Source: Chimonanthus salicifolius (lineage: Eukaryota > Streptophyta > Magnoliopsida > Laurales > Calycanthaceae). Taken from it: a stretch of 64,000 nt of DNA. The notes below the pieces were generated by a model. The model had not been told where the DNA came from. It made no database searches and saw only the letters and a list, made by a program, of their open reading frames with translations. This document shows, one piece after another, positions 40,602 through 54,034 of this stretch. The stretch covers positions 28,003,175 through 28,067,174 of the forward strand of contig CM023540.1 in assembly GCA_013350335.1 (NCBI GenBank). The letters are read 5' to 3'. A program made the translations under genes and the position numbers. Every line of letters begins with the position of its first letter. Positions within the stretch are counted from its first letter, which is position 1.

Positions 40602-43600
40602 CTATGGAATACAATTCTTCATATTGCTTGCAGTGATAAGCTTAAACTGAGAGTAAGGCATTTCATTCAGCTTCCCAAACCTTTTCTCATAGCAGTCCCA
40701 CAGCTCCATCCTGATACCAAGAGATGGCATAAAAACAATTAATCTAATGTAACATGAAAAGACATTATAAAAATAAAATCAATGAGATAATTAAGCTCGG
40801 TTTCATGTGTATACCAATATGCCAAGAATTGGAATGGAGCATACTTCTCGTATATCTCTTTAGCATCTTCTTGAACAGTTCTAATAGTGCATTTACTTCT
40901 TGCATGGAACTACACAGACGAAAGAAGCTCCAAAAGTGTGAGAGCTTAAAACATGGTAAATCTCATTGAGATCGCAAAGAAAATTAGAAAACCAGAGAAT
41001 GAAGAAAGAAGAATACCTGTTTCAAGTGCCTAACGGTTTCGGAATCCGCTGGAATCTTCTGGTAAAATCCCATACACATTAGCACATTTGCACATGTATA
41101 AGGGCCGATTCCATCTACACTCAAGAGTTTTTGGGTCAGTTCATCATAGTTGGAAAGGCTCGCTCCATCACAAATTGTTTCAAGCTCCGTCAACTGAAGT
41201 CTATTTTCTACAATACTTTGAGCAAGCCTTAGGATTCGTATTCCTCTGTAACCAAGGTTACAGCGCTTGGTCAGATAACCCTCGTCAATGATCGCCAGTT
41301 CTTCAGGTGTAGGAAAATCCCCAATTCTACAGAAAGAGCCACATGGCCCACATGTTCTCTCTTCATGCAAATTAGGACCATTGGTCGAACATACATCTCT
41401 GATAATTTCAGTTGAGAAATGAGAAGAGTCCCACTTATCATAAGAATCTTCAATAGACATGACACTAGGGCTGAGTTCCCTTTCTCGAGAATGTCCAGAC
41501 AACTCATGGCAGTTTCTTCTTGAAGTCATGCCTATAGCTGAATGATCATTCTTCAGAAACTTGCTTTCTAAATTAATAACTGCTTTTTTGTTTTTTCCAC
41601 GCTTTCTTTTAGTTTCTTTTTGTATGGGCGTCGTTGGAAGGAAATCTTCAGCTTTGATACGCATTTCATTTGGATAGGCAGCTTCCACAGCTGAACATCC
41701 AAGAGGATCGCCTTTCAATTCTAATTGAAGCTCACATAGGGCTCTAACCATTGACAAAGTTCTTGACCACCTATGAGAAGTAGGGAATCAGCTGTTGATT
41801 TGTGGTATAACATTCATTTACTTGAAAGGGAAAAAAAAAAAAACACTTCTTTTTTAATTTAAAAAGAAAACACATGCCACATGCCAAAGTTCAATAATTT
41901 TATTCATTAACTAAAACTAAATGAAATATTGAGGGCACCATTAACCACCTTGATTTCATTTGTTCATCACCTCCACCTCATTTTACAACCTCAAACCTCT
42001 TTTTATGCACTAAATGTCATCCTATTCAACAACTGCATATGACTGTCATTCATTGGTGGGTCAGGAAGCCATTGGTTTCCTGATCAGCAAATGAGCTACC
42101 AAAAAATTAGGGCATAAAAATTGATGGAATCGTGGAAATAAAGAACTGGGAAAGATACCTAAAATGCATTATGCATGCAAGAAATAAACATATTTCAATG
42201 TAAGTTCCAAAAGAAGATTATAATCATTGTCAAGGCCACTTATCCCATGTATCTCAGGTTGACACTTATAATTGGATTTGGCAGAAGGTCAAGGGAAGGT
42301 AGCATGAATTGTCATCATCATCATCAAAACCATTATCCCATCTATCAAGATTAACTTCCAACTTCTACTTCTTGCATTTAACCCTATCATCAATTTGGGA
42401 GGGTGGGGTTGGAAATTGTTTTACTTGGGCAAACGGACTATCTGATGCCCAATGTGATTTGAATCTAATCCTTTAATCTAGAGAAAACGGAAACCCAATG
42501 TCGTTTCCGTGGTTAATCATAAGATGCTTCATGTGTTGTTCAATTTTGGTAAGAAAGAAGTGCCTTAATAAATATTCACATTTCCGGCATTAAAATTTCA
42601 CATATTGAGAAAGGAAAAACAAATCTAACTAGAGGAAGAAACAGCCTAAATTCTTCCAAACCTTGATGAAATAAAGAATTCCACTAGTACCAACTTCTGC
42701 CTCTTTAAAGGAATGTTTTGAAAATCAAATTGTATCATTCATTGTTTTATATCTTGAATCACAAATCATGAATCATAAGATCTTAATTTTTCTCCAAAAG
42801 TAGAAATATATGAAACACAGTATAAGGCATCCAAAAAGTAATAATCTAGCAATTGTACAATTTTCTTTCAATATTAAGTGAAGTTAATGCAATATAAAAC
42901 TATTTCATTGGAGTTCAAACTTGAACTTATCAACTTCCAAAAGTGCTACTATAGTGTCTTCAACCAATATAGCAAAAAAGACCAACAATAAGCTAAAAAA
43001 CCTTCAAAAAGATCCAAAGGCCCTATGGCCCTAACCACTCAAAATAATAATAATAATAATAACAATAACCAAAATTCCAAAACCGCAAAATCTATAATTT
43101 ATGGAGTTAATTTCTAAACTTATACAGATCAATCCTCTTGTTATATCATACAAATCAAACAATACAAATGTGTATCCTATAATTTTAATATAACTACTTT
43201 AAAGTATCCAAAAATAATTTAAGAACATAAATCACTTCTAAAATGCACAAATATGTTGGTTTTGTGAGAGACTTGGAACTTCTATATTCATCAGAGTTGG
43301 GGAAGAAGATACTCGGTGTTGTTTAGAAGTTTATAAACTACCTTCTGATTGTTAGAACAATGAGGACTTTAAAAGAGGGAAATGGTTTTGATGTGGCGAT
43401 GATGGTGATGTCAATGAAAATTTCCATTAACTCAAATAATCAAAATATTGATAGTTTCAATTTTCCTAGGAAAGGCAACAAATAACGGTAATACCAAAAA
43501 AAAACTCTTTTTTTTTTAAAAAAAAAAGAGCAATGTGGCTCTCTTATCACAAAAGTGCATAAATATTAAGAAACTTACTGGCAGTTGCAAAGAAGGATGC

Positions 43601-44108
43601 ACTTGACCATGTCTTCAAACAAGGTTGGGGACCGAAAAATCCGACCAAAACCTCTTTTCTTTGCCACATCATGAATCTTATGAAATGCACTGATCTTTTG
43701 GTCATTGTCCTCAGAAATTCGCAACATACGAGAAACTTGAGCCTAAAATTTACCATATTCAAATGTTAATATGAATGAGTATTGAGGAAGGCAAAAGGAT
43801 AATTTGGAAATTGATGGGATGGTTATTCTTACTTTAATTGCATGCTCATCTTGAAGGGAAAAAGAATTGGGCCCAAATACACATATAAGGAGAGAAGAGG
43901 AAATAAGAGGGTCTTGGGAGATGCGGACAGTGGCAGTGGTAGTAGAATCAGCAAGGCGAAGAGGACGTTGGAGGGTCTTGGAAGACGGGATCCAAAGGTT
44001 TGGGGCCATCATGAACAATCCATGACTGCAAACTGTTTTCTCCAATTCAAAAGAGTTGCAAACATGCAGACAAATCAACCACTTCTTCTCTTCCACCTTT
44101 GCTCCCAT
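40602..44108 (-). CDS. HhH-GPD DNA glycosylase (AlkA-like)
   Basis: Five exons: 44108-43833, 43742-43579, 41770-41017, 40909-40815, 40710-40602, all GT-AG, 1398 bases, 465 aa. The N-terminus has FELEKTVCSHGLFMMAPNLW, then LLICVFG and RISEDNDQKISAFHK, then GFGRIFRSPTLFEDMVKCIL with LLCNCQWSRTLSM across the exon 2/3 join. The helix-hairpin-helix is LLSVDGIGPYTCANVLMCMG (~362-381), followed by IPADSETVRHLKQ with the expected catalytic Asp near 389. The Lys of bifunctional glycosylase/lyases is absent from the hairpin, which suggests a monofunctional base-excision enzyme of the AlkA type. A low-complexity insert (~190-280) with KRKRGKNKK may act as a nuclear signal. The C-terminus continues with YEKYAPFQFLAYWMELWDCY and ends MKNCIP. 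Plants have conserved, little-studied proteins of this layout; the substrate is unknown. Intron 2 is 1.8 kb. The gene appears intact. Confidence 0.92.
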
Positions 44109-46044
44109 ACTTTGAGTTACTTGTATTTACACTTCTTCTCTTCCACTTCTATTTACAAAGAGAAAATAGAGAAAAATAATTCATATCAGTGTTCCTTGTA
44201 TAAATTTTACATTGTTCAAATCATTACCCTTTGTAAATTCAGTTTAATTATGTATGTGCCTGTGTCATTATGCACTTTTACTATTATTATCAATTTGTAT
44301 AGTTACCACCATTTAGAGGCCTCTTAATAGTAAAAAGGAGGAATTGCTATGAAAAAACAGGTGTCCTAATTAGGACTTAAGGAGTAACATCAATAATGTT
44401 AGACATAAATACAGATTAGAATGCAAATATGTATGTGTTTCCTAGTCCATTGTTTCGATAATTAACTTCTAGTGTGTAGGACCCATGTCGTGTGGCACCC
44501 AATCAGGGGAGACATTGGCTAACTGGGAGGCACACTAACCAACACGCATCGTATTTAAACTGTTTTTCATGCTCCAAGTTCAGATTTGCCAATAGAGGCT
44601 TTACCATTGGACCAACAAGAAAGCACTTAGTGATCAAATGCAAGATACAACAAGGAACTAAGCTACTTGCATCATGTATTTGATGATATTGAGCTTTCAA
44701 ACTGGTTCACATTCAGACGACAATATGAATCCAGCAAAAAATATCCTAGAAGCAGCCCAGAAAGGATAATTAAATTTCATAATTGAGTAATTTTACTACT
44801 GTCTTGAGATTTTTTTTGTTTTCTTCACTCTTTTATATCTTTCTTTAAACTTTTCTATGTTTTCTTAATGCAAAAGTTTAACAGGTGCGTTTAAGTGGAT
44901 AACACCTTGGGAATCAAGAGCTAACAAAAAGCCCAATGCTATATTGGCTTACTTAATCTACGGTCTAAAACATGCATTGTCAATTTAAAATTGAATCGAT
45001 GTAGGAGACCCACCCCACCCACCTTTCATATTGCACTTTCACCAATCCATCTAAGCACGTAAACCATTTATTAAAAGAAAAAAGGTGATCCATCAAATTA
45101 CAATTTTGCTGCTATTTATATTAAAAATGAAATAAAACAAAGATTTAAATTGGAAATGTGCTTTGTACATATTTGTGCCATACACTAATTCATTCCCAAA
45201 GTAAACTATCCCTTCTAACCATCAACAGTTTCTTGAGTGGACAAGAAAAAAAAAACTATTACTCTTGATTTCACCAGTTATTCTTAATACTCCCACATTC
45301 ATTATAGTACAAGTTTCTGGGGTCATTTATTTCAAAAATAGTCATCAACCATTATGTTGAGAACTTGGCACCACGCCTCATGCTATTATATTTCCATAAT
45401 TGAGGATTAAACTTCTTAACTCTTAAAGATCCAGCCAATTAGTTCTTATATTCCATTCATTATATAACAGTTTCTCAGCCAAACTGAGGCATTTGTTCTT
45501 TTTTCCCCCTTTTTACACCCAACAAAAGTACCAAGTTCCATAACAAAATCCATTCCCAGATTCTAACCCAGACAAGGAAATGTAACATAAAGAGGAACCA
45601 TATTGGATGGATGGTTTGATGATATTGACCATCTTCCAGTTGGCTGTTTCCATCATGGGTGAACAAATTATGTGTTTGGGATCCTACCCTACTGATTGAT
45701 GGACCTTTGATTTTGGATTGGGTTATCTAAGCCGTACATTGGTGGGTAATCACCAATCGGACGCTGAAATTGAGCAGTGAGAGCATTCTCATTCAATGGG
45801 ACCCACCAAGGACCAGGATGGTTACCTGTTTGAAGCAATGAGCAAGCCGCCCCTTTCTCTTCTCTGCTTCTCCAGTCGCGATTCGTATTCGCCCTTCTAA
45901 GTTCCAACGGTCAGTATTCTGGGCTTTGAAGCCATATATGATCCTCGGCCCAAGCTTTTTGCAGAGATATATTATTATTGTTATTATGCCGACCCAGTGC
46001 TAAAAAAATAAAAAAGACTGTTTTCTAAAAAAAAATTAAAAATA

Positions 46045-46135
46045 TAAATATCGGCCGCGATATCGACTAGGCCCACGCCGATATTTGTTTTTTTTTAAAT
46101 AAAAAACAAAAATCGGCCGAGATCTCGGCCGTGGA
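46045..46135. repeat. Palindrome-rich ATCGGCCG patch
   Basis: Contains ATATCGGCCGCGATATCG, CGCCGATATTTG and ATCGGCCGAGATCTCGGCCG, all locally self-complementary. A similar, diverged GTATCGG-type patch lies at 50400-50510 and a weaker one at 16075-16130. Probably ends or fragments of a dispersed element. Confidence 0.45.
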
Positions 46136-47197
46136 AATCCCTAGATGTCTCGGATGATATGCACTGGCTGAGATTTCAACCCCTGTTTAGTTCTACTCAA
46201 GCCGAGTTCTGGGCCCATTTTTGGGCTTAAAACTCAAGGCTCGAATTTAATTTTGTTGGTCTTAGACCTAGTGTCCTTAAAACCCAATCTGACCTTGAAG
46301 ACCAAATCCAAAATAAACCCGGCCCATTATAGCATTAGTAACATTAGGAGTTGTCAATAATGAATTATAATTGAAAATAGAATTAATAAGTTATAAATAG
46401 ATTAAATTTTGTCCCAAACCTTATTTTGTAGCCATTTGATTTTAACAGTAAAAATCAACTGAAGTTCTCAAAATTCAAGTAAAGATCTTTCTAACAAATT
46501 CATTCTTCATGTAGCCTGAGTGACTAAGCTCAAAATAGAGGTGGGCCGGCCGGTGATGTGCTTCATGTCCTTGGATCTTTAAATTTTAGCCGATATTCAA
46601 AACGTTGAGTTTAATATATTCGGAGCCCAAAATCAATATATTCTCATTTATCAGAAAATATAAGAAATATCAATATTCTGGGTTGGGCTGAAATTTTGGC
46701 ATCTTGTGCTATTGTTCATTTTCAAAATATCGAAAGTGGTTGAAATTCATGGGCACAGCCCAAGTCCAATATATCGAATTTCTTTGATTTTTATTTTGAA
46801 GGTTTTCCTCATACCTTAGAGCTTATTATTATAAATACATACTTTATCTTTTTCAAGTTCTTTTGCAAATGCTCAAGTCGACTCAACTCAATTTAATATG
46901 CGTCATTAATACTAATAAAACATTACTTTATTAGTAAAAATGTGTGTAAAAGTTATGATAATTTAAAAAAAAAAAGAATCCCAATATAAGAAACATGCAA
47001 AATCAATTTACTGTATATTCACATCGCTATTAAATATGTAATATTGGATTTTGGGCTTAATATACAGACCTGGATCCAAAACGTTTGAATTTGGCCCAGG
47101 GCCAATTTGTGAATAGATCCAAAAAATATGGTCAGTCCTTTCATTTTTTTTTTATGACAAAGAAATTCAAGACTTGTTAGGATTGGACTTCCAAACT

Positions 47198-47530
47198 AAA
47201 AGACTAACTTGATAGGTGGAGATATCGAGCCCCACATAAGTCCTTATATTTTTGTCCCTTCTCACCATTGTGGGACTTGGTCGTACCCCAACAACGCAAC
47301 CCCCCCCCCCCCCCCCCCTCCCTCCTTGAATGAGGCTATCTGGCAGATAGAACGTTACCAACCATCATGTTCAACTAGGGGATCCCTGAGTGCTCATGCG
47401 GTGGCTTGGGAACCTGTCTCTGATATCACTGTTGGGAATGAGCTTCAAGCCGAAAAGACTAGTCGATAGGTGGAGATATCCAACTCCATATAAGTCATTA
47501 TATTTTTCTCCCTTTCACTGATGTGGGACA
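47198..47530 (+). repeat. Direct-repeat pair around a C homopolymer
   Basis: Two ~77-bp direct copies, 47198-47275 and 47454-47530, share AAAAGACTA, GATAGGTGGAGATATC, ATAAGTCNTTATATTTTT and a final TGTGGGAC. A run of about 18-20 C lies between them (47299-47318). The phrase GTTGGGAATGAGCTTCAAGCC beside copy two is typical, from memory, of a common plant high-copy repeat, possibly TRIM- or LTR-derived. Confidence 0.6.
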
Positions 47531-47689
47531 AATTGGTACCTTACCAAAACCACCACATCTCCTTAAGTACAAGAGCATTAGATAAAACTCTGAATGCACA
47601 AAGTCCCTTTGGGCATCGGATAACTACAAGAATATTTAATTCTTGAGCCAAAGCGATTGTCATTTGAACTATCCTGTCCAAGGGGGCTG

Positions 47690-49475
47690 ATGTGATTTTA
47701 AATTAACTCACAAGCGTACGAACCAATTAATAGTGTAGTGTATGAGTGCGAGGTCGTACCCAAGAGCAATCAACAAAATATATGTACGAAATAAAAATGG
47801 CACTAGTAAAATAATGTGATTTAATAAAATAATTTTCTAAAACATGGAGTTATAATCTTAATTTAGCACAATTTTTAGATTTAAATAATCAATAATTAAT
47901 TAATTATCTAACTTTAGTAGTTAACATAACTTTTATCATTAATTTATAGATTTTGATTAAAATTGTGGAGTAAATTTAAATGACCTCAATCTAATTTAAA
48001 ATGTGAATTTAAGAAACAAATAAAATATTTCTAACCTAGTTAAATCATTTTGAGGATTTTTATGAAAGAATAAAATAAAACAATAATAATAAATTATATA
48101 CATATTTTACAATGGAATCGAGACAAGTATCGAAGGCGTCATGTTATCCTATTTAAAAATAAAATCATGGCCTAGATTATGAAGTATTCTAGAATTATAA
48201 AATATAATTCAAGTTCATCATTTATTAAAATTTTAATTAGAAAAGTTACGTCGTCCATTAAATCGGAATTTTCAATTCAAGCCTTAGGCTTGAGCGAGCT
48301 TTAAACTTGCATTTCCCAGATCTAAAATAAACCGTTCTTGAAAAGAACTTTAGACTGGAAAATTGGTCAAGTCCCACTAATCCTAAAAGGGGTTCCACTT
48401 TTACTTGAAAAATTCTAAAATTAATTTGTTTCATAATGTTTATAAAAAAAATTAAAATAAAATTAAAAACCATCACTATAAAATATTTAATAATTGGGAA
48501 CACCATAAATCTAAAGAAACCGCCATGAATTTCATTTAAAAATTGGAAACTAATGAAATACAATCTTTTGGACATCATTACGTAAAAATAAAATAAATAA
48601 CTTAAAAGAAATTAAATATTTTTTCTATGTCTTTAGTCGTCCAACTTCAATCCCTTCAATGCCTTGACCGGTTCCACCTTCAATGGACCCACAGCCATCA
48701 ATTTATAGGAGTCAGAAGAAATGAAATAAGGGACCCTTCAAATTCAGCCAAGATAAGGGACCTATTTAAATTCAACCGATTTTATCCCTTTTTCTCTCTT
48801 GTGTAATCGGCTAACTCCTTATCTCTTTTATCTCTGTTCCTCCTTATCCCTCTCTTTTACCTTCTTTCTTATCTCTCCTTCGATCTAAACATTTCTTTAT
48901 CCTTATCCTCTCTATCTTCTTCTAGTTGAGTTTCAAAACCTGGATAGTAAGCTGGATTGCTCGGCTTCCTCTCTCTTATCTCTTCCAGCCATCTCGATCG
49001 GCAAAACTAATTTCTTCTACCTTATCTCTTCTTCAAACGAAATTCACTGGTCCCACTTGGTCTTTTGGACTTGGATCCCATACTTGGACTTTTATCTGGC
49101 CCGGAATACTAATGGACTTTGGCATATAGGCTTCAGACTCGAACAGTGGGTCCATTTGTGTGTTTATAAATTTCTACCACCTTTACAATTTAATACTGTC
49201 TAAAAAATATTATTATAATTCAAATTCTCATATCCGGATCTAAATTATAATAATTTGCAATAATTCCAAATGAAATTAGGAGGTAAAAATTATAAATTTT
49301 CCAAAAATAGGACTATGGCCCACTTTTCTGCATTTTAATTCTTTTTTCTTGTATTCTCACAAATACACTGCAAAACTTGAAAATTCTATTAAACGCATCT
49401 AATATTCACAAATCAAAGACTAATTAATCCAAAATTAAAAAGTAAAATGGTAATTTTCAGTGCTCAACAGGAGCC
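47690..49475 (+). mobile_element. Probable non-coding retroelement-like block
   Basis: It opens with TGATGTGATTTTAAATTAAC, CTCACAAGCGTACG and GTGCGAGGTCGTACCCAAGA, and closes with GTAATTTTCAGTGCTCAACA. From memory this order recurs in a dispersed repeat common in plants. The inner part is AT-rich, then has a T/C-rich patch (48770-48920). There are no intact frames and the borders are approximate. Confidence 0.35.
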
Positions 49476-50399
49476 AACCTCGAGCTCTGGCTCTCGAGTA
49501 CCTACTATTCTTAAAAGATTTATTGATATTTGTTGGGTTTTTTATGTATACATCAAAAAAAGTTTGATAATTTCCATATTTTACATGGATGCCATAATAT
49601 TAGCAGACACGATATGAACTAAAATTTAAGAATTTTTACCACGGCTAATATTTTAGAATCGAGAGAATTTAAATCTAATATGTACTTGAATTTAAAGTTC
49701 TAAGTAAAACTAATACATCGGTCCATAAACTGGCAAAAAATTTAGCTGAAATATTAGCCATTTTAACTCTTTTTTTTACTCGAACTTTTTTATTTGTTAA
49801 AAACGAATAACCGAAAATTCGTCTAAAATGAAGCAAAACTTCATCTTATTTCAATTTTTCATCTATTAAAACTTCAAAAAATTTAGAACTTACATATTAA
49901 TCCATTGACAATTTAAAAATATTGATTAATATTTCAAATATGAATCCTATCTATTGACATTCCTATATAGTTTACCATTTTTGTTTTTTAAGCATCGCCA
50001 TTGTGGAAGAAAACTAAGTGTGAAAAATCAACTGTGGAACGTGAAGGCATCATAACATTCACTCATTTTCTACATCAGTTTGCTTTCTATTTCCCTTTTT
50101 CCATTTGTCAAACCGAAGACAATTTAACCTAAAAATTCAATTATTCAGACCCGAGATGAAGAAAAATGTAAAAAGTTTTGAATTTTTGTTAGATTTTCAC
50201 ATTAAGGATCTTTCAGTCTTTGACAGGTCTCATTCAATTTGCATCTATTTAAATTTGATTTTATTTTGAATTTTGTTAAGTTTGTTGGAGTGTATTTCAA
50301 ATTTAAATTAGATTAACTTATTTATTTATTTAACTAAAAAGACTATGACTACTACTATTTAAATAAACATCATATGGTAAGATGCATTACATAAAAACA

Positions 50400-50510
50400 T
50401 AATATACGTATCAGTCGATATGTATCAGTTTTAAAACTTGTATATGTCGGCTGATACAATAAATATTGACCGATATTCAGACGGTATATCGTATCGGCCA
50501 ATGTATCAAT
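50400..50510. repeat. GTATCGG-type palindromic patch
   Basis: Repeated GTATCAGTCGATATGTATC, GTCGGCTGATAC and ATCGTATCGGCCAATGTATC, partly self-complementary. Kin to the patch at 46045-46135. Confidence 0.4.
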
Positions 50511-52301
50511 CATTTTCATTTTTTTTCAACTCCTGCATATAAATATTACAATAGCATGATCAACTGAATTTATCTACTCATTTATAAATAAGTGTCAATT
50601 ACATTCTTGCTTGTTTTTATGTTAGTCTAACATGGGAAAGGCTAGGTTATTAGGGTTTACGTTAAATTTTCTACAGTTTTTTACATATAAATTAAAAATA
50701 AAATAGATAAAGTTAAATAAAATTAGATAATTGAATGGGGTGAGATCGAATCTCCTAACACGTGTGCATGTTGGTCACTGTGCATTGTTCCTGCAATATA
50801 AAAGAAGTACAAAAGTGCAAGACACAAACTCCTCTTCTAAAAATTAGCAACACTTGTCCGATTGCCAGGCCCTTTCTTACCCAAATTCAACCAATGGCTG
50901 AGATCCAAATTCCAAACCAAGGAAAAGTGGGCCATCTCTCTAAAAATCCTAATTTACTGACTCCTTACTAATTTATTAACTTTTTAATCCATAAATTACA
51001 CATCCCCCAAAAGAAAATGGTGGGCCACAAATTTCATGATTTTGGCCTTTCAAGACATCCATGTGCCACATTCTTCAACCGTGACATCATTTCACTCAAA
51101 AGGTGCCACCAATGATTTATTGGGGAACCCACTCAAAAGCAGACTTTTTGAAAAGCCCAAGCATAAATGGACAATCACTATTCTATTTTATACCTTCTCT
51201 GTCATTGACAAGCAGATATAGACAAATAATAATGTATAACATAAGTATAAATATAAATATAAATTTGTATGTGGCAGTGTATTCACTGTCTACATTTTTG
51301 TATTTTGTAAATAGGGTCAGTGTGGGTAAGATAAGAACTTATTTTATCACATTGTCTCATGTTAAAAGGGTATAAATTTCAAAATCCATGCTGGTTGGAT
51401 TGGAGGATCAAAGCCGTAGGATTGGGAATCATCAATACAATCAATGGTCTAACTTAGAATATAGTGTTATAGAGTATGGATCACTTATTGAGTTGGAATT
51501 GGATATTTCAAAGTAGAGAATGTAATTGCATTATAATTTCAGTCATAGATCACTCTCTTCTAAATTATATATTAAAATATAGTTTAATTGACAGGTATTT
51601 TAGGTCAGGAATCACAGATCTCATTTTCGAATCTCATAGCATCTAACTTTTGTGGCTCAAAATTTTATTTATAGTTTCGAGAGAAGTAGAGTTTTGAATT
51701 TCTTTATTATAAAAAATATATATATATTTATAACGTATGAACTATAGGTTGGTATGTTAAATACATGTTTTTTGTTATATTTTAAAAATATTAGGTGATG
51801 TGATGTCAAATTGTCCTATATTCACTGCTAAATTGATATTGACACGCATTGATCACATCAACTTAACTAGTGCTTCTGTGCCCTCCTTTATATCTTAATT
51901 TTAAAGATTAACCCATGTGCGTTGCATCTACGTGTGTCAGTCCTTCGCCAAATTAAATGTCACGTTGGATATGTCTTACTTTTGGCAAATACACTACTGT
52001 AATTTCAGTTTGGAACAATTTACTTTTATAAATACAGTGTTTAGAGTTCCAATCGTCAAAATCATTTTTTCTTAGAGTAGACACTTATTATTGTATTTAG
52101 CAACAAAATTCTTATTAATTAAGCTAGAATTTCAATATTTAAAAAAATTATAATTTTTAATGGTATAATATTTCTAGCATTAAATAGAAATCACGTAGAA
52201 CCTTATATAGATTATAGACCAATGTTTCTCAGTATCATTTTGACCCTAGTCAAAGTTCAAACATGTTTAGATGATGATTTAAAACCCTAATTCTCATAAT
52301 C

Positions 52302-52458
52302 CTGAGGGGTTAGTTTGGTAATCAATTCTCATTCTTCCTTGTGAGAGGTTTTGGGATCAAATCCTCCCAATATAAAAGGGATATTTCCCTTGTTCTATAT
52401 AGACGTCTGGCTAAATAAAGTAAAATGTCTGGAAATCTTGATTTTGAAAAAAAAGAAA
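52302..52458 (+). mobile_element. SINE, family A, with target duplication
   Basis: Head CTGAGGGGTTAGTTTGGTAA, B-box-like GGGATCAAATCC, a shortened body, and the 3' signature GGAAATCTTGATTTTGAAAA with an A-rich tail. Bounded by ~20-bp imperfect duplications, at 52282-52301 and 52459-52478, sharing CCTAATTCTCAYAATC. Two mismatches suggest an older insertion than the copy at 25120. Confidence 0.78.
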
Positions 52459-52504
52459 AAATCCTAATTCTCACAATCTCTTCTCATTGTTATACTTAAT
52501 AAGA

Positions 52505-52625
52505 TTCACCGATTACTCCAAAATGGCGAATCATTCTGATTTGTTCATCAATTGTAGATTTTTTTCACATTTAGTTCGAGTTTTCAAAAGAGACCGTTTC
52601 TCGACCGATTTTTATAAATAATGTA
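52505..52625 (+). mobile_element. Partial relative of the long-inverted-repeat element
   Basis: CGAGTTTTCAAAAGAGACCG, TTCTCGACCGATTTTTATAA and TAATGTATTAAAATT match 35596-35652 and its mirror arm with few changes. Only one arm is recognisable. Confidence 0.55.
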
Positions 52626-52891
52626 TTAAAATTATAGATTTACGATACTACCCTCTTATAAATATTTGGATACTCCAGAGTGCATGAATGCTCCCTTTTT
52701 CATTATATCTATTCATGAATAGAAGCAAAGTTTATCCACCACTCAATAAAAAAAATGTAATACAGACTTTTCATTTAATTTTTTTAAGTTGGTTCAAAGT
52801 TGTCACATTCTAATTATGACCAAGAGCCTTGTTTGAGTGGTCTTAAAGGGTCAAAATTTACAAGAATAATAAAATAATTTTCAAGTGCACC

Positions 52892-54034
52892 CAGGGCCGG
52901 CCCTGAGATTTCAGGGGCCCTAAGCGAGTTTTTAAGACGGGGCCCTATATACTCACAAAAAATAAAATCATACAATTTTTTTTTACAACGTGTGAAACTA
53001 AATAAAAAATCATAATCAAATTTATAACAAAGTATTATTTAAAATTTATTTTTATTTTGAGATACAAAATTACTAATTAAATTACTATATTCAAGTTTTT
53101 TTAACATTTTTTTTTCAATAGATAAGATAACTAATCCATTCAATCTTTCTTATGACATTGTAAACCGAAAATAAGATTTTATCAGTTTTAACTTTGAAAA
53201 ACTTATTTCTGCATAGGTAACTGTAACTGGTATAATCAACACTATTGTATAAGCAATTCATGTATTTGGAAAACAACAATTCATTCTTTTTATATAATTT
53301 GGCAATTCATTCTTTTGGTACTGCATTTTTTATCATATTGGAGTGTGACACTAATGCAAATTCTCATTTGAAACGAAGATATTATCATTATTTTAATTTT
53401 TCAATTTTTCTATATTTTTTAAAAAATTAAAAATTATCTTAATTATAATGATTTATACTTGTACATTACTTCTAATAAAATCTACATTGATCAAATGAAT
53501 AAAGCTATGTTTTTTCATCTCTTCAAATTTTAAAAGCTTTAAGTTATATTTAATTCAAAATTATCAACTCAATATAGATTTCTCTTTCTCTTTATTTAGA
53601 TCATAGATATATTTTAAAAGATTATTTATCAATTAAAATTATTTTATTATTAAACTCAATAAAATGAGGATTATAATAATAATTATTATGATTATTACTA
53701 TCATTATTTTAATTTTTTAAGAAACCTATGCTTTAAATAAAGTAGAGAAATTATCAAATAATCAAATGATTTCAAGTAATATTAATTCAAATTATTGTTA
53801 TTTTTCATTATTATTATTAAATAACTTGATAAAAATAAAAAATATTATTATTAATACGCAGCTAGGATTTGATCCGAGGTCCTGAATTTATAAAAGACAA
53901 GTCTAACCACCTGGACAAGAATGAACTTGTGCTTTAATTATACATTATTAACTATTTAACATATAGTAAAGGAGCTTATGGATTTGGGGGCCCTAGGCGA
54001 CCGCCTACTTCGCCTATAGCCAGGGCCGGCCCTG
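52892..54034. mobile_element. Non-autonomous hAT transposon with perfect TSD
   Basis: Both ends are CAGGGCCGGCCCTG, and the outer flanks are the identical 8-mer AGTGCACC (52884-52891 and 54035-54042), the target-site size typical of hAT elements. Inside the ends are GGGGCCCTAAGCGAG at left and GGGGGCCCTAGGCGACCGCC at right, features I recall from a common plant hAT group. The 1143-bp interior is AT-rich with no transposase frame. A tRNA-like fragment sits inside near 53868-53930 (minus strand CAGGTGGTTAGAC, then GGATCAAATCC). Confidence 0.92.

Noticed and set aside
45689..45907. 72-codon minus-strand frame
   Set aside because: It has no recognisable domain; the sequence looks like a dispersed non-coding repeat.
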